A stretch of DNA of 49,923 bases from Acidobacteriota bacterium (GCA_013140775.1 JABFSA010000036.1:1-49923); one strand, 5' to 3'. Shown: positions 7,537 to 17,169, counted from the stretch's first letter. The notes: a model not told the origin generated them from the sequence alone. Program-made: numbers and translations.

Positions 7537-8089
7537 CGCACGGGCTGCGGACGCGAAGGCTCGCGGTAGAGTGTGGCGGTGACCGGCGTCTGCTGGTTTG
7601 CGATCACGCGAACCGCGGACGACCAGGTTTGGTATCCCTCGGCTTCAACGCGGATGACGCGCGACCCGACCGGCAAGTCCTTCAGATGATCGGCGTCGTA
7701 CCAACCGCTGCCCCGCCGACGAACACTCGTGCCCCTGATGGCCGGGACTGCACGGCGAGCGCTCCCGTGAACCGGCTCGTCGATCTTTCCGTGGCTGACA
7801 ATTCACCGGCAGCGTCTACGCGATCTGAAGAGAGGGTGACCGTCCGGCTGACAATTCGCTCGCGTTGGCCGGAACTCGCCGTAAGCAGTGCTGACGCCCG
7901 AGGCACAGATCTTTCCGGGGCCTCCGCAGCGGGATCGTCCGCAGACGCGGTGACTTCTGGAGACGGCAACGCCACGAGTGCTGATGCGGTCTTCTCCGCA
8001 GCGGACACCGGCGGCGCTGGTGGTGCGCCGACAAGCGACGGCTCGGTAGACCTGCCGAGGTATGGCTGGGAGGAGGATTCCGATCGGAA
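7533..8089 (-). pseudogene. PEGA-domain protein remnant, frameshifted and N-terminally truncated
   Basis: On the minus strand, one frame encodes a Ser/Ala/Pro-rich linker ending in the first half of a PEGA repeat (GALAVQSRPSGARVFVGG, then GTTP) and meets a stop at about 7685. The second half continues perfectly in another frame (LKDLPVGSRVIRVEAEGYQTW), ending at the TAG at 7533-7535. A single missing base near 7685 would restore one continuous PEGA domain. Upstream, the frame is closed by a stop at 8090 with no ATG, only a GTG at 8008, so the N-terminal partner domain (often a kinase or sensor in PEGA proteins) is missing. Either gene decay or a one-base sequence error plus a short secreted form. 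Confidence 0.75.
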
Positions 8090-8247
8090 TCACTTTCCGA
8101 CGGGAACAGGAGGGTGCTCACCGCGGGATTGATGTGCAAGTCCGAAACCATCAGCACACAGCCGATTGCCGGGCCCGATCTCAATGGCAACGGAACCCTG
8201 GTTCGATGATCTCAGCGGCGCGGTTGAACAAAGTAGCCGCGAGGGCC

Positions 8248-9216
8248 TCACACCGGCGCGAACAGCTCCTCGACCGATACCTTGCGGGGAGCAAGGTGTT
8301 GCTCGTGCAGGTACTGCGGCAACGTACTAATCGACAGGCGGTTCGGCTCGATGCCGTAAGGCCAGAAGTCCGGGCCCATGAGGCGGCGCGTCTCCTCCAT
8401 CTCCGCAACCACCCATGGAAGCGTCACCTTGAGCGCATCGGTCTCGGTCAGTTGTTGGTACGCCCACGCCTTCGCCTTCTCGAATGCCTCGAACAGGCTC
8501 TTCGCCACCCACGGGTGGCGCTCGTACACGTCCTTCCGCAACACAACCGTGTGCATGATCGGAAAGATACCCGTCTTGGCGAAGTACGCCTTTTCCGCCG
8601 TTCGATAGTCAGGAAACAGTCGCCGCACCGGTGAATCGGGCCACGCGAGCGCTTTCGGCGCGTTGGGCGAGATGATCGCGTCGAGCTGACCCGTTTCCAG
8701 CATCGGGCCCATGTCCTGCTCGACCGGCATACGCGTGAACCTTACGCCGGGCAGATCGAAGTCGATCCGCGTCGGGCGCTGCAAGCCATCCTGCGTGCCA
8801 CTGAACCACTCGATCGCCTCAGGCGCGACGCCGTACTCGTGCAGGAGAAAACCGCGCGCGAATACAGCGGCAGTCATCGAATACTCCGGCACGCCTATGC
8901 GCTTGCCGATCAGATCCTTCGGCTCCTCGATGCCGGCGTTCCGGTTGACGTAAATGCATGAATGCCGGAACTGCCGTGAGGGAAACACCGGAATTGCCGT
9001 GAACGGATCTTCGCCGCGCGCCCGGAGCATGGTGTAGTTGGAGAACGACAGCTCCGACACCTCGAACTCCTGATGACGGAGCATCCGAAAGAACGTCTCG
9101 CTGGGCCGGGAGATGATGGGCGCGAGCTCGATCCCCTCCGGCTGAATCGTGCCGTCGATGAGGGGACGCACGCGGTCGTAGTCCCAGAATGCGATGCTCA
9201 GACGCAGCTTGCCCAT
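8248..9216 (-). CDS. 4,5-dihydroxyphthalate decarboxylase-like / substrate-binding-fold protein (322 aa)
   Basis: The sequence has the hallmarks of the Pht5-like family within the periplasmic-binding-protein fold: LSIAFWDYDRVRPLIDG near the start, SETFFRMLRHQEFEVSELSFSNY, FPSRQFRHSCIYVN, and GKRIGVPEYSMTAAV. Members have been annotated as 4,5-dihydroxyphthalate decarboxylases in phthalate degradation or as ABC solute-binding proteins. No signal peptide is seen, which favours a cytoplasmic enzyme. The ATG at 9216 has a clear GGAGG five bases upstream, better than the start 13 codons earlier. No ring-cleavage or transporter genes lie next to it, so substrate is open. Confidence 0.8.
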   Translation of the reverse strand: MGKLRLSIAFWDYDRVRPLIDGTIQPEGIELAPIISRPSETFFRMLRHQEFEVSELSFSNYTMLRARGEDPFTAIPVFPSRQFRHSCIYVNRNAGIEEPKDLIGKRIGVPEYSMTAAVFARGFLLHEYGVAPEAIEWFSGTQDGLQRPTRIDFDLPGVRFTRMPVEQDMGPMLETGQLDAIISPNAPKALAWPDSPVRRLFPDYRTAEKAYFAKTGIFPIMHTVVLRKDVYERHPWVAKSLFEAFEKAKAWAYQQLTETDALKVTLPWVVAEMEETRRLMGPDFWPYGIEPNRLSISTLPQYLHEQHLAPRKVSVEELFAPV

Positions 9217-9429
9217 GTCACCTCCAACCAGTGTGCTCGTTCTCCGCGTGACCATATCTTGACGCCCTTCGATCGGAGATCATAGAGACAGCGGGAGCGC
9301 CGGCGGGATGGCAGAACGAACAGCCGCCGGCACCGTACGCGACGCCCGTCGAGCAGTGGGACGGCGTGACCGTTTACGATCATCGACTGTGCGACACTGG
9401 CCGTGCTATTGAAGGAGTCGCTGCAGCCC

Positions 9430-10881
9430 ATGTGCATGTCTTCGCTCATTCATCGTCGTCACCGATCCCTCTACTTCCTCGGCGCGCTCGCGCTCGTGGT
9501 CGGCGCCTGTGCCACGAATCCGGTCACAGGGAGACGAGAAATCTCCCTGGTCTCCGAATCCCAGGAAATAGCCATGGGACTCGAAGCGGCAAAGGAAGCG
9601 GCGAATCAGATGGGGGTCTATCCCAATCCGGCACTCCAGCAATACGTCAGCGCCGTCGGGATGCCGATGGCAAAGGCGTCGGAGCGGCCGAGCCTTCCGT
9701 GGTCGTTCACGGTGATCGACGATCCGGTCGTCAACGCCTTCGCCCTCCCCGGAGGGCCTCTCTTCGTCACCCGCGGCATCCTCGCGTACATGAACTCGGA
9801 GGCACAGCTCGCCTCCGTGCTCGGCCACGAGATCGGCCATGTGACCGCCAAGCACTCGGTGAGCCAGATGTCGCGCGCGCAGCTCGCGCAGATCGGGCTC
9901 GTGGGCGCCATGATCGTGAGGCCAGAACTGGCGCAGTTTGGAGAGCTGGGGAGCACCGCGCTCGGCCTCATGTTCCTCAAGTTCGGACGCGACGATGAAA
10001 CGCAGGCGGACGAGCTTGGCTTTCGCTACATGACCGGCCAGACCTACGACCCGAGCGAAATGACCGAGATGTTCCGCACGCTCGAACGAACGTCCGGTGA
10101 CAGCTCGGACGTACCGGAGTGGCTCTCCACCCACCCGGACCCGGGCAACCGCGTGAGCAGGACGCAGGAACGGATCGCCTCGTGGACGCGTCCCGCAGGT
10201 GCGCTCAAGACGAATCGCGATCCGTTTCTCATGGCGATCGACGGCATCGTGTTCGGCGAGGATCCGCGGCAGGGCTACTTCCAGAAGACGGCATTCCTGC
10301 ATCCGACCCTCAAGTTCAGGCTGGATTTCCCCCCTGAGTGGACGACGGCCAATCAGCCGTCGCAGGTGGCGGGCATCAGCACCAAGCAGGACGCGATCAT
10401 CGCCCTGACGCTGGCGGGCAAGGCGTCACCGGCGCAGGCGGCAAACGAGTTTCTGCGCCAGGAAGGGATTCAAGCGTCGAGCCCCTCCACGGCGCCCATC
10501 AACGGGCTGCCTGCTGCGGTGGGACGGTTCTCGGTCCAGACGGAGCAGGGTGTTCTCGCTGGCTACGTGGCGTTCATCCAACTGGACGACACGACCTACC
10601 GCATCCTCGCCTATACCGCGCAAACGAGCATCGGGGCCTACGAGGGGACGTTCCGGCAGGCAATCGGATCGTTTCGGCGCTTGACGGATCCGGCAGCGCT
10701 CGCCGTGAAGCCCAACGTCGTCCGTCTCGTGCAGATCCGCTCGGCCATGACGATCGCTCAGTTCCAGCAGCAATACCCCTCGCCGATTCCGGCAGAGCAA
10801 CTGGCCGCGATCAATGGCGCGCCGGCGGCGAGCACGTCGTTCCCGGCTGGATCGTGGCTGAAGCGGGTGGCGGCCGAATAG
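9430..10881 (+). CDS. M48-family metalloprotease lipoprotein (483 aa)
   Basis: A lipobox VGAC places the lipidated cysteine at residue 27, so the mature protein is a periplasm-facing lipoprotein. The zinc motif HEIGH (133-137) and the third ligand in ETQADE (about 190) identify an M48 peptidase like BepA/YfgC or LoiP/YggG, which degrade misfolded outer-membrane proteins. After the catalytic domain and a THPDPGNR motif comes a C-terminal region of about 220 residues with two-domain appearance and a LysM-like end (IRSAMTIAQFQQQYP), in place of the TPR domain of BepA. GTG at 9403 is an alternative start; ATG at 9430 gives a cleaner signal. Confidence 0.9.
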   Translation: MCMSSLIHRRHRSLYFLGALALVVGACATNPVTGRREISLVSESQEIAMGLEAAKEAANQMGVYPNPALQQYVSAVGMPMAKASERPSLPWSFTVIDDPVVNAFALPGGPLFVTRGILAYMNSEAQLASVLGHEIGHVTAKHSVSQMSRAQLAQIGLVGAMIVRPELAQFGELGSTALGLMFLKFGRDDETQADELGFRYMTGQTYDPSEMTEMFRTLERTSGDSSDVPEWLSTHPDPGNRVSRTQERIASWTRPAGALKTNRDPFLMAIDGIVFGEDPRQGYFQKTAFLHPTLKFRLDFPPEWTTANQPSQVAGISTKQDAIIALTLAGKASPAQAANEFLRQEGIQASSPSTAPINGLPAAVGRFSVQTEQGVLAGYVAFIQLDDTTYRILAYTAQTSIGAYEGTFRQAIGSFRRLTDPAALAVKPNVVRLVQIRSAMTIAQFQQQYPSPIPAEQLAAINGAPAASTSFPAGSWLKRVAAE

Positions 10882-11054
10882 CGCGGCAGCGACTGACGCC
10901 GGCAAGACCTTGGCGGCGACGAGGCGCAGAGCGAAATAGTCCCCACACCCTGCGAAGTTTCAGGAGCGCAAAGACCGGCTCGGCTTGAATTCCTGCTCTT
11001 ATTCGTGCAAGTCACGACGCGCTGTTCGGCATTGGTCTTGAACCGGCAGCTTTC

Positions 11055-11486
11055 ATGAGCCGCATCCCAATGATGGCGTCCGTGATGACCCCGTTCCCGT
11101 TCTATGTTGAACCAGAGGACAGCCTTCGCCGCGCCCGCGAGATGATGGTGCAGCACGGAGTGAGGCACCTGCCCGTGCTCAAGCACCACGAACTGGTGGG
11201 CATTCTGACCGACCGCGACATCAAACGGGCCTTGGACCCCGACCTCGGACTTCCACCCAGGGACGGACTCTTCGTTAACGACATCTATGTGCGGCAGCCG
11301 TATTCGGTGGACGTATCGGTACCCCTCGACGGGGTACTGGATCACATGACCAGGCACAACCTCGGGAGCGCGCTGGTCACCAAGCACGGGCGCCTGGTCG
11401 GCATCTTCACGGCAATGGATGCCTGTCGAGAGTACTGCGAGCATCTGCGGAAGCTGTCACCGCGCACCGGCAACGAGGTGGCATGA
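11055..11486 (+). CDS. CBS-domain-pair protein (143 aa), paralogue of 1564-1998
   Basis: Same architecture and length as the CBS protein near the start of the window: two CBS motifs (VMTPFPFYV ... HLPVLKHHELVGILTDRDI, then PYSVDVSVPLDGVLDHM ... GSALVTKHGRLVGIFTAMDA) and the shared RDIKRALDPDLGLP core. Probably binds an adenine nucleotide. It stands alone, convergent with the TonB receptor gene, and no strong ribosome binding site precedes the ATG. The paralogue sits in a stress cluster; this copy may respond to a different ligand or partner. Confidence 0.9.
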   Translation: MSRIPMMASVMTPFPFYVEPEDSLRRAREMMVQHGVRHLPVLKHHELVGILTDRDIKRALDPDLGLPPRDGLFVNDIYVRQPYSVDVSVPLDGVLDHMTRHNLGSALVTKHGRLVGIFTAMDACREYCEHLRKLSPRTGNEVA

Positions 11487-11547
11487 ACCCCGAGCGGTCA
11501 ATCGCCGACGCCAAGGCCAGGGTGAGCGGCGATCACGGCATCCCGTG

Positions 11548-13968
11548 TCAGAAGCGGTAGCGGATGCCGACGGTCGCGACCTGCGTCTCCAGGAAGTTCT
11601 GATATAGCGCCGTGAAACCGCGGCCCTGGATCTCGTGCTGGAGCGCGAAGTCGTTGAAGATGTCGGTGAACGTGAACACCAGCTCGGCACGCTCGTTCAT
11701 GAGCGCCTTCCTGGCCGAGACGTCTACCGACGAACGCGCGCGTTCCCGTCCCTGCGCCACGTTTCGCGACGCGTACCGGATGTAGTTCGCCTGCAGCTCG
11801 ACGGCTCCAGGAAGCGGGAAGCGGTTGTTGATGGTCAGATCCCACGTGTTGTCGGTCGAGCCCGGCAACGAGAACGGACGCCGCGTCGGGAAGAACAGCG
11901 TGGTCTGGAGTGGATCGATGTCGTTGTGAAACCAGTTCGCGCTTCCGGTCAACCGCCATGCGGGAACAATCTCGTGTGACGCGGTGACCAGGACACCTGT
12001 CTGCCTGAAGTTGCCCGCGTTCTCGAAGATGCGGTTCACGATGTCGTAGTTCGGATTCGAGTCGTCTATCGCGAAGATCCGCATGAACGCGTCGGTGACG
12101 TCGCGTCGGTACACCGTGGCGCTTCCGGATCCGCCACGCCAGGAGTGCGAGACGCCACCCTCGTATGCGTTGGTGAACTGCGGACGCAGGAACGGATTTC
12201 CGACTTTCAGAATTTCGGGATCGTCGTACTTCGGGAAGATCCGGAGCTCCGGTTCGCCGGGACGATCCACGCGACGGTTGTAGGCGGCAGTCACGCGGTT
12301 GCTGGGCGACAGGTTCACGGTCAGCTTCGCGTTCGGGAACACACCGAAATAGTCGTACTCATCGCTGCCGGGGTAATAGATGTTCTCCCGGGGGATGACG
12401 TAGGACACCTGCGTCTCTTCCAGGCGCACGCCACCTTCAAGCGTGTACCGCGGCGTGATCCGCACCAGGTTCGCGTAGCCTGCAAAGATGTTCTCGTCCC
12501 AATCGGAGAAGTCTCCGAGCCCAGGGTAGATGACGCTCTGCACACCACGCCGCACCGTATAGGTGACGGGGATCCATCGGCGCTGCAGCTTCGTCCCGAT
12601 CTCCAGACGACCTGTCGGCAGTGGCCGGGTGTAGTCGATGCTGAGCGGCAGGGTGTTCTCGATGGCGACGATGTGCGTGTCGTCCGTGCCGACGCGAATG
12701 CGCGACTCCTCGTTCAGGAAGTACGCCTCGTCTTCCTTCCCGCGCGTGTACTGCAGATTGACGCCGAGCTCGTGGCCTGGTTGCACGAACCTGTGCGTGA
12801 AATCGACGTTGGCGTTGGTGAACCCGGTGCCCTCGTCCTCACGCCAGAACCAGAACCGCTCGCGCTGTCCCGTCTGCTGCAGGATGAACGGTACCTGCGC
12901 CACGTCGATGTGGTGTTCGTAGTTGTGCACGCCGGACGCAGTGATGGTGTTCCGGTCGTTGACGGTGAAATCCGACCCGAGGCGAACGGTATAGATGTAC
13001 TGCTCGCGGTTTTCCGGCACCTGCGACTCGAGCACGCGCCCGTCGTCATAGAAACGCGTGGTGAATTCGTTGTTCGGCAGGTCGTCCTGCACCATGAGCT
13101 CACCTTGCATGAAGGTGCGCGTCCGTGGCGTCCGGTAGTTGAGGTTGGCGCTGGGCGTGATCTTCTCGTTGTTCGTGAAGCTGCCCAGGTCGGTCGGGAG
13201 GTCGCGTCGCTGCCTCGTGAACTGGCCAACACCCAGGCTGAACCCGACGTCGCCAGACCAGCCGAGCTGCTGTTCCTTCCTGTAGATGATGTTGATGATG
13301 CCAGCCATGCCTGCGGCATCGAACCGCGCGGACGGGTTGTTGATGATCTCGATCGCCTCGATGTTTGCCGCCGACACCCCGTCAAGACCGCGCTGGCTGC
13401 CGAAGCCGGTCAGGCTCGATTGCCTCCCGTCGATCAGGATCGCCACCTGGTCGCTGCCCCGCAGCGACACGCGCCCCTCTTCGTCGATGGTGACGCCGGG
13501 AAGGTTCTTCATTGCATCGAGCGCGGTGCCGGTTGACTGCGCGGGACCATCGTCCAGCCGGAACACCTGCGTATCGATGCCCGCCAGTCTGATGGTGTCG
13601 GCGGTGACCTTTACGTCCTCTGTGTAACCCTCGATCCGCGGCAGACGAATGTCACCAAGGTCGTAGGTGTTGTTCAGCGGACTCACGAGCACATCCGCTT
13701 CAGCTTCGAGAAAGCCGGGAAACGTCACTCTGAACTTGTAAGTGCCAGGTGCGAGTCCCTGGACGACGAAGCGGCCGTCTTCACCGGCGAGAGCACCTGA
13801 CAGGCCTGCTCCCGTTGCGGCGTTCTCGATCACCACGGTGGCGTAGCCAATCGGCGCGGCATTCGCCATATCGAGCACGCGGCCGGCAACCGTCGCGGAA
13901 CTTTGGGCACGCGCTCCCACTGGCAGCGACGCGAGGATGAGCAAAACAGAAAGGACGTAACGAGACAT
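11548..13968 (-). CDS. TonB-dependent outer-membrane receptor with carboxypeptidase-regulatory-like domain (806 aa)
   Basis: A signal peptide (MSRYVLSVLLILASLPVGARAQ) is followed by a carboxypeptidase-regulatory-like beta-sandwich (residues ~24-105, with GRFVVQGLAPGTYKFRVTF), a plug domain (GTALDAMKNLPGVTIDEEG ... SLRGSDQVAILIDGR ... IEAIEIINNPSARFDAAG) and a long OMP_b-brl_3-type beta-barrel that ends in an aromatic residue (RYRF). Such receptors import large substrates or participate in signalling. ATG at 13968 has GAGG just upstream. It follows a histidine-kinase stop by 32 bases on the same strand, so it is probably the last gene of a response regulator-kinase-receptor operon. The ligand is unknown. 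Confidence 0.92.
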   Translation of the reverse strand: MSRYVLSVLLILASLPVGARAQSSATVAGRVLDMANAAPIGYATVVIENAATGAGLSGALAGEDGRFVVQGLAPGTYKFRVTFPGFLEAEADVLVSPLNNTYDLGDIRLPRIEGYTEDVKVTADTIRLAGIDTQVFRLDDGPAQSTGTALDAMKNLPGVTIDEEGRVSLRGSDQVAILIDGRQSSLTGFGSQRGLDGVSAANIEAIEIINNPSARFDAAGMAGIINIIYRKEQQLGWSGDVGFSLGVGQFTRQRRDLPTDLGSFTNNEKITPSANLNYRTPRTRTFMQGELMVQDDLPNNEFTTRFYDDGRVLESQVPENREQYIYTVRLGSDFTVNDRNTITASGVHNYEHHIDVAQVPFILQQTGQRERFWFWREDEGTGFTNANVDFTHRFVQPGHELGVNLQYTRGKEDEAYFLNEESRIRVGTDDTHIVAIENTLPLSIDYTRPLPTGRLEIGTKLQRRWIPVTYTVRRGVQSVIYPGLGDFSDWDENIFAGYANLVRITPRYTLEGGVRLEETQVSYVIPRENIYYPGSDEYDYFGVFPNAKLTVNLSPSNRVTAAYNRRVDRPGEPELRIFPKYDDPEILKVGNPFLRPQFTNAYEGGVSHSWRGGSGSATVYRRDVTDAFMRIFAIDDSNPNYDIVNRIFENAGNFRQTGVLVTASHEIVPAWRLTGSANWFHNDIDPLQTTLFFPTRRPFSLPGSTDNTWDLTINNRFPLPGAVELQANYIRYASRNVAQGRERARSSVDVSARKALMNERAELVFTFTDIFNDFALQHEIQGRGFTALYQNFLETQVATVGIRYRF

Positions 13969-14000
13969 GATCCTCACCCTACGGGGAGGATCGATCAGGG

Positions 14001-15416
14001 TCAACTGTCTGAACGTTCAGGATTCCGGACGACAGGACTCCGTGGCAGAACGATGCGAAACGTCGAGCCTGAGCCTTCCGAGCTGACGACATCGACGACG
14101 CCACCGTGTGCCTCGACGCTCCACCGCGTCATGGCGAGTCCAAGCCCTGTGCCGCCGAGCGCACGAGAGCGGCCAGGGTCCACGCGGTAGAAGCGCTCGA
14201 AAAGATGCGCGTGGTGCTCCGGCGCAATACCAGGTCCGCTGTCGCGCACCTCGATGGTCACGCATGCGACGTCACCGAACGCCCGGACATCAACCGGGCT
14301 CGAGGGAGGTCCGTAACGGATGGCGTTGTGCAACAGGTTTGCAACCGCAATGCGGAGAACGGTGGGGTCTGCCGCAGCGATTCCGGCGGAACAGTCGAGG
14401 CGAAGATGCTGGCTCTTTTCCTGCGCGAGCACTTCGCACTCCCTCACCACGTCGGCAATCAACGCGTCGATATCGACCGATCGACGGTCAACAGGAATTG
14501 CCCCGGCGTCCGCCTGCGCGAGCAATAGCATCACGTCCAGCAGCCGTGACAGCTGCTCGGCGTCCTCGATCATGTCGGCGATGGCCTCGCGGCTCGGTTC
14601 GTCTCCGCGGCTGGCCGTGAGCGCGGCCTGACCCGTACTCCGCAATGCCGTCAGCGGTGTCCGCAGCTCGTGCGACGCGTTGGCGGTGAAGCGACGCATC
14701 CGTTCGAATGAATCCTCGAGCTTCGCGAGCGTCGCATTGAGCGCCTGCGCGATCTGGCCGACCTCATCGTCAGGATTCGCCACCGGAAGCCTGACGTTCA
14801 GGCGTTCCGCTGAGATCTGGTTGGCCGCTGCGACCAGCCGATCAACTGGCCGAAGCGTTCTCCGAACCAGATGGTACCCGCCCAGCACCGCGACGCCCGC
14901 CACGAGCGGCGCCGCGAGTCCAATCAGCCAGAAGAACTCCCAGAGCTCCTGCGCGATGCGATCCTCGGAGGCAAGGACGCGGACGATCACCGGATGACCC
15001 GCGATCCGCCCGGACTCCTCCTTGACGCGAACCCGGACGTTGTTCTCGACGTCGATCGAAACAGCCTTGTCTGACGGCGCGCCCACGAGCGCCGGAACCG
15101 GATTGGCTGCCGCAACGCTGGATGAGAACAGCAGGCGGCCGTCCGGGCTCCAGACCTGCATCCAACGGTAGTCGTCTTCGTCGAGCACGGGTTGGGAGTG
15201 CGAGGCGCGAACACCCGCAGGGGTCCAGAACGGCCGGAGCAGTCCTTCAAGTGTCTCGATGTCGTTATGGAGTCGCTCGTCGAGCTCATGCCTCAGCACC
15301 TGCCGCAACGACACGTACGCGACACCGCTGTAGAGGGCAAGCGCCGTCACCAGCACGATCGTCAGCCAGACAACGAGCGTGCCGCGCAGCGTCGACAACG
15401 GGCTCGAAAAGTTCAT
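14001..15416 (-). CDS. Sensor histidine kinase (471 aa)
   Basis: Two membrane helices (about 13-35 and 161-183) enclose a periplasmic sensor region of about 125 residues. Then come HAMP (about 184-236), HisKA with His249 in NASHELRTPL, and HATPase_c with an N-box NLLHNAIRYGP, a G1 DSGPGI and a G2 GGTGLGLAM. This is the EnvZ/CusS-like transmembrane class. Its ATG overlaps the upstream response regulator stop by four bases (ATGA), so they are one cognate pair. The downstream receptor gene suggests it senses the imported ligand or an envelope condition. Confidence 0.95.
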   Translation of the reverse strand: MNFSSPLSTLRGTLVVWLTIVLVTALALYSGVAYVSLRQVLRHELDERLHNDIETLEGLLRPFWTPAGVRASHSQPVLDEDDYRWMQVWSPDGRLLFSSSVAAANPVPALVGAPSDKAVSIDVENNVRVRVKEESGRIAGHPVIVRVLASEDRIAQELWEFFWLIGLAAPLVAGVAVLGGYHLVRRTLRPVDRLVAAANQISAERLNVRLPVANPDDEVGQIAQALNATLAKLEDSFERMRRFTANASHELRTPLTALRSTGQAALTASRGDEPSREAIADMIEDAEQLSRLLDVMLLLAQADAGAIPVDRRSVDIDALIADVVRECEVLAQEKSQHLRLDCSAGIAAADPTVLRIAVANLLHNAIRYGPPSSPVDVRAFGDVACVTIEVRDSGPGIAPEHHAHLFERFYRVDPGRSRALGGTGLGLAMTRWSVEAHGGVVDVVSSEGSGSTFRIVLPRSPVVRNPERSDS

Positions 15417-16111
15417 GCCTGGCCGCTCGTCCCGACCATGAAGCCGAGCCCTCGCACGGTGTGAATGAGGCGCGGCGTGGCATCCGAATCAACTTTCCGC
15501 CGCAGACGGCCGACGTGCACGTCGATCACGTTATCGAGCGGTGTGCCACGTGAGAGTGCGTCCCACACGTGCTGGCCCAGCATCTCCCGAGACACCACTT
15601 TGCCGGCATGGCTCATCAGGTAGGCCAGCAGCTCGAACTCTTTCGGGGCGAGATCGATGACCCGTCCCGCACGGGTGGCGCGGCGCGAAATGAGGTCGAC
15701 TTCGAGGTCGGCGACGCGCAGGCGACCACCGGCCATCGAGCGCGTGCGATTCAACAGTGCGCGAACGCGGGCGAGCAGTTCAGGAAGCGCGAATGGCTTG
15801 GCAAGGTAGTCGTCTGCCCCCTGTTCGAAGCCACGAAGGCGATCCATCAACTCTCCTCGTGCCGTGAGCATCAGGACCGGCGCCCCAATCGCCTTCCTGC
15901 GCATCTCGGCCAGGATGTCGAAGCCGCTCGCTCCTGGCAGCATGACGTCCAGTATCACGAGGTCGTACCCGCCCTTGCAGGCGAGCGACAATCCTTCATC
16001 GCCCGATTCGGCCAGTCGCACGGAGTAGCCTTCAGTGGCGAGGCCGCCCTCGATACTTCTCGCAACGTGCGGATGATCCTCGACGACCAGCACCGAGGGC
16101 TGAGCCACCAC
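15413..16111 (-). CDS. OmpR/PhoB-family response regulator (232 aa)
   Basis: Receiver domain with acidic pair in VLVVEDHP, phosphoacceptor Asp55 in VILDVMLPG, Thr83 and Lys105 (KPF), followed by a winged-helix DNA-binding domain with LAPKEFELLAYL and VDVHVGRLRRK-like motifs (IDVHVGRLRRK). The start is taken as GTG at 16111, with AAGGAG eight bases upstream; a much longer open frame upstream is not homologous and includes a terminator. Overlaps its kinase by four bases. It probably regulates the receptor operon; no operator was identified. Confidence 0.95.
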   Translation of the reverse strand: MVAQPSVLVVEDHPHVARSIEGGLATEGYSVRLAESGDEGLSLACKGGYDLVILDVMLPGASGFDILAEMRRKAIGAPVLMLTARGELMDRLRGFEQGADDYLAKPFALPELLARVRALLNRTRSMAGGRLRVADLEVDLISRRATRAGRVIDLAPKEFELLAYLMSHAGKVVSREMLGQHVWDALSRGTPLDNVIDVHVGRLRRKVDSDATPRLIHTVRGLGFMVGTSGQA

Positions 16112-16162
16112 GAGTCGTGCTCCTTCAGTTGATGACGACAAGCCACCACAGCGTACGGCCAG

Positions 16163-16202
16163 AAAACAAAATCGGCCTTCTCCCCGCAGGAAGAAGGCCG
16201 AT
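16163..16202 (-). terminator. Rho-independent terminator of the dienelactone hydrolase gene
   Basis: On the minus strand, a perfect 11-bp stem ATCGGCCTTCT/AGAAGGCCGAT with a 10-base loop is followed by TTTGTTTT. It lies 31 bases after the hydrolase stop and 51 bases before the response regulator GTG, so the two transcription units are separate. Confidence 0.9.
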
Positions 16203-16233
16203 GGAGTTGCGTTCAGCGTTGCGTAGCGGCGAG

Positions 16234-17169
16234 CTAGGCCCCGGTTGCGCGCGAGTACTTGTTGAACCAGTCGATGGTCCGGCGCCACGCTTCTTCTGCT
16301 GCCGGCTTGTTGTAGCGCTCCGGCGTCGCGTCGTTGAAGAAGCCGTGCACGGAGCCCGGATAGATGTGGCCTTCGTGCGTGACGTTCGCCTGCTTCATCG
16401 CCGCCTGATACGTGGGATAGGCATCCACGAGCGCCTTGTCCAGCGCGCCGTGGTGCACGAGGATCGCGGCCTTGATCTTCGGGACGTCTGCTGCGGGAGG
16501 AGCGCCACCGTAGAACGGAGCGGCAGCCGCCAGATCGGCGCCCAGCAACGTGGCCAGGCTGTTCGAGACGCCACCACCGAAGCAGAAGCCCGTCGCGGAC
16601 ACCCTGCCGTTGGAGAGCGGATGCGTCTTCAGCCACTGCGCGCACGCGATGAAGTCGTTGGTCAACTTCGCGCGATCGACCTTGTTGAAGAGCTGGCCGC
16701 CCTTGTAGTCGTCATTGGGATAGCCGCCGACCGACGTGAGCGCATCTGGCGCAAACGCCATGAAGTTTTCGAGTGCGAAACGCCTCGCCACATCTTCGGT
16801 GTGCGGATTGAGGCCACGATTCTCGTGGATGACGAGAACGGTGGGCAGTTGCGTCGGCTTCTCGGCTCTCGTCTCCTGGCTGAACGGCCGGACAAAATAG
16901 CCCCTGATGTAGCCATTCCCCGTGGGTGACGGAATGGTTTCATAGCTGGCCTTGATCCGGTCGTCGTCCTTGCGAACCTGCTGGCCGAGCGCGTAGTTCG
17001 GCATCAACGCTTCGGCAAGCGCCGCAGCCGTCAGCCCGGCGCCCGCGAACTTTCGTCCAAGGGTGTCCATGAACTCACGACGATCGATCTCACCGTGGAT
17101 GAATTGCGTGTACAGTTCGACCGCTTCCGCGGGAAGCTTCACTTTTTCTTTTTCAATCGTTTCTGGCAC
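16234..17169 (-). CDS. Exported dienelactone hydrolase family protein (311 aa)
   Basis: Alpha/beta hydrolase with the dienelactone-hydrolase nucleophile: Cys196 in GFCFGGG, Asp244 in HHGALDKA and His275 in GSVHGFFND. The N-terminus has RREFMDTLGRKFAGAG, reminiscent of a Tat signal or the 'YqiA/DLH with N-terminal anchor' variants common in soil bacteria. The start GTG at 17169 has AAGGGAGGG upstream; the preceding open frame is not similar. Family members hydrolyse dienelactones in chloroaromatic breakdown, but many have other esterase roles. It is a single-gene unit ended by a strong terminator. Confidence 0.9.
   Translation of the reverse strand: MPETIEKEKVKLPAEAVELYTQFIHGEIDRREFMDTLGRKFAGAGLTAAALAEALMPNYALGQQVRKDDDRIKASYETIPSPTGNGYIRGYFVRPFSQETRAEKPTQLPTVLVIHENRGLNPHTEDVARRFALENFMAFAPDALTSVGGYPNDDYKGGQLFNKVDRAKLTNDFIACAQWLKTHPLSNGRVSATGFCFGGGVSNSLATLLGADLAAAAPFYGGAPPAADVPKIKAAILVHHGALDKALVDAYPTYQAAMKQANVTHEGHIYPGSVHGFFNDATPERYNKPAAEEAWRRTIDWFNKYSRATGA

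Noticed and set aside
12145..13536. A 463-residue plus-strand open frame
   Set aside because: It is antisense to the TonB receptor, whose domains are clear; long antisense frames are expected in GC-rich coding DNA.
15413..16645. A 410-residue version of the response regulator
   Set aside because: The extra N-terminal part crosses the hydrolase terminator and the hydrolase gene itself; the GTG at 16111 gives the normal family length.
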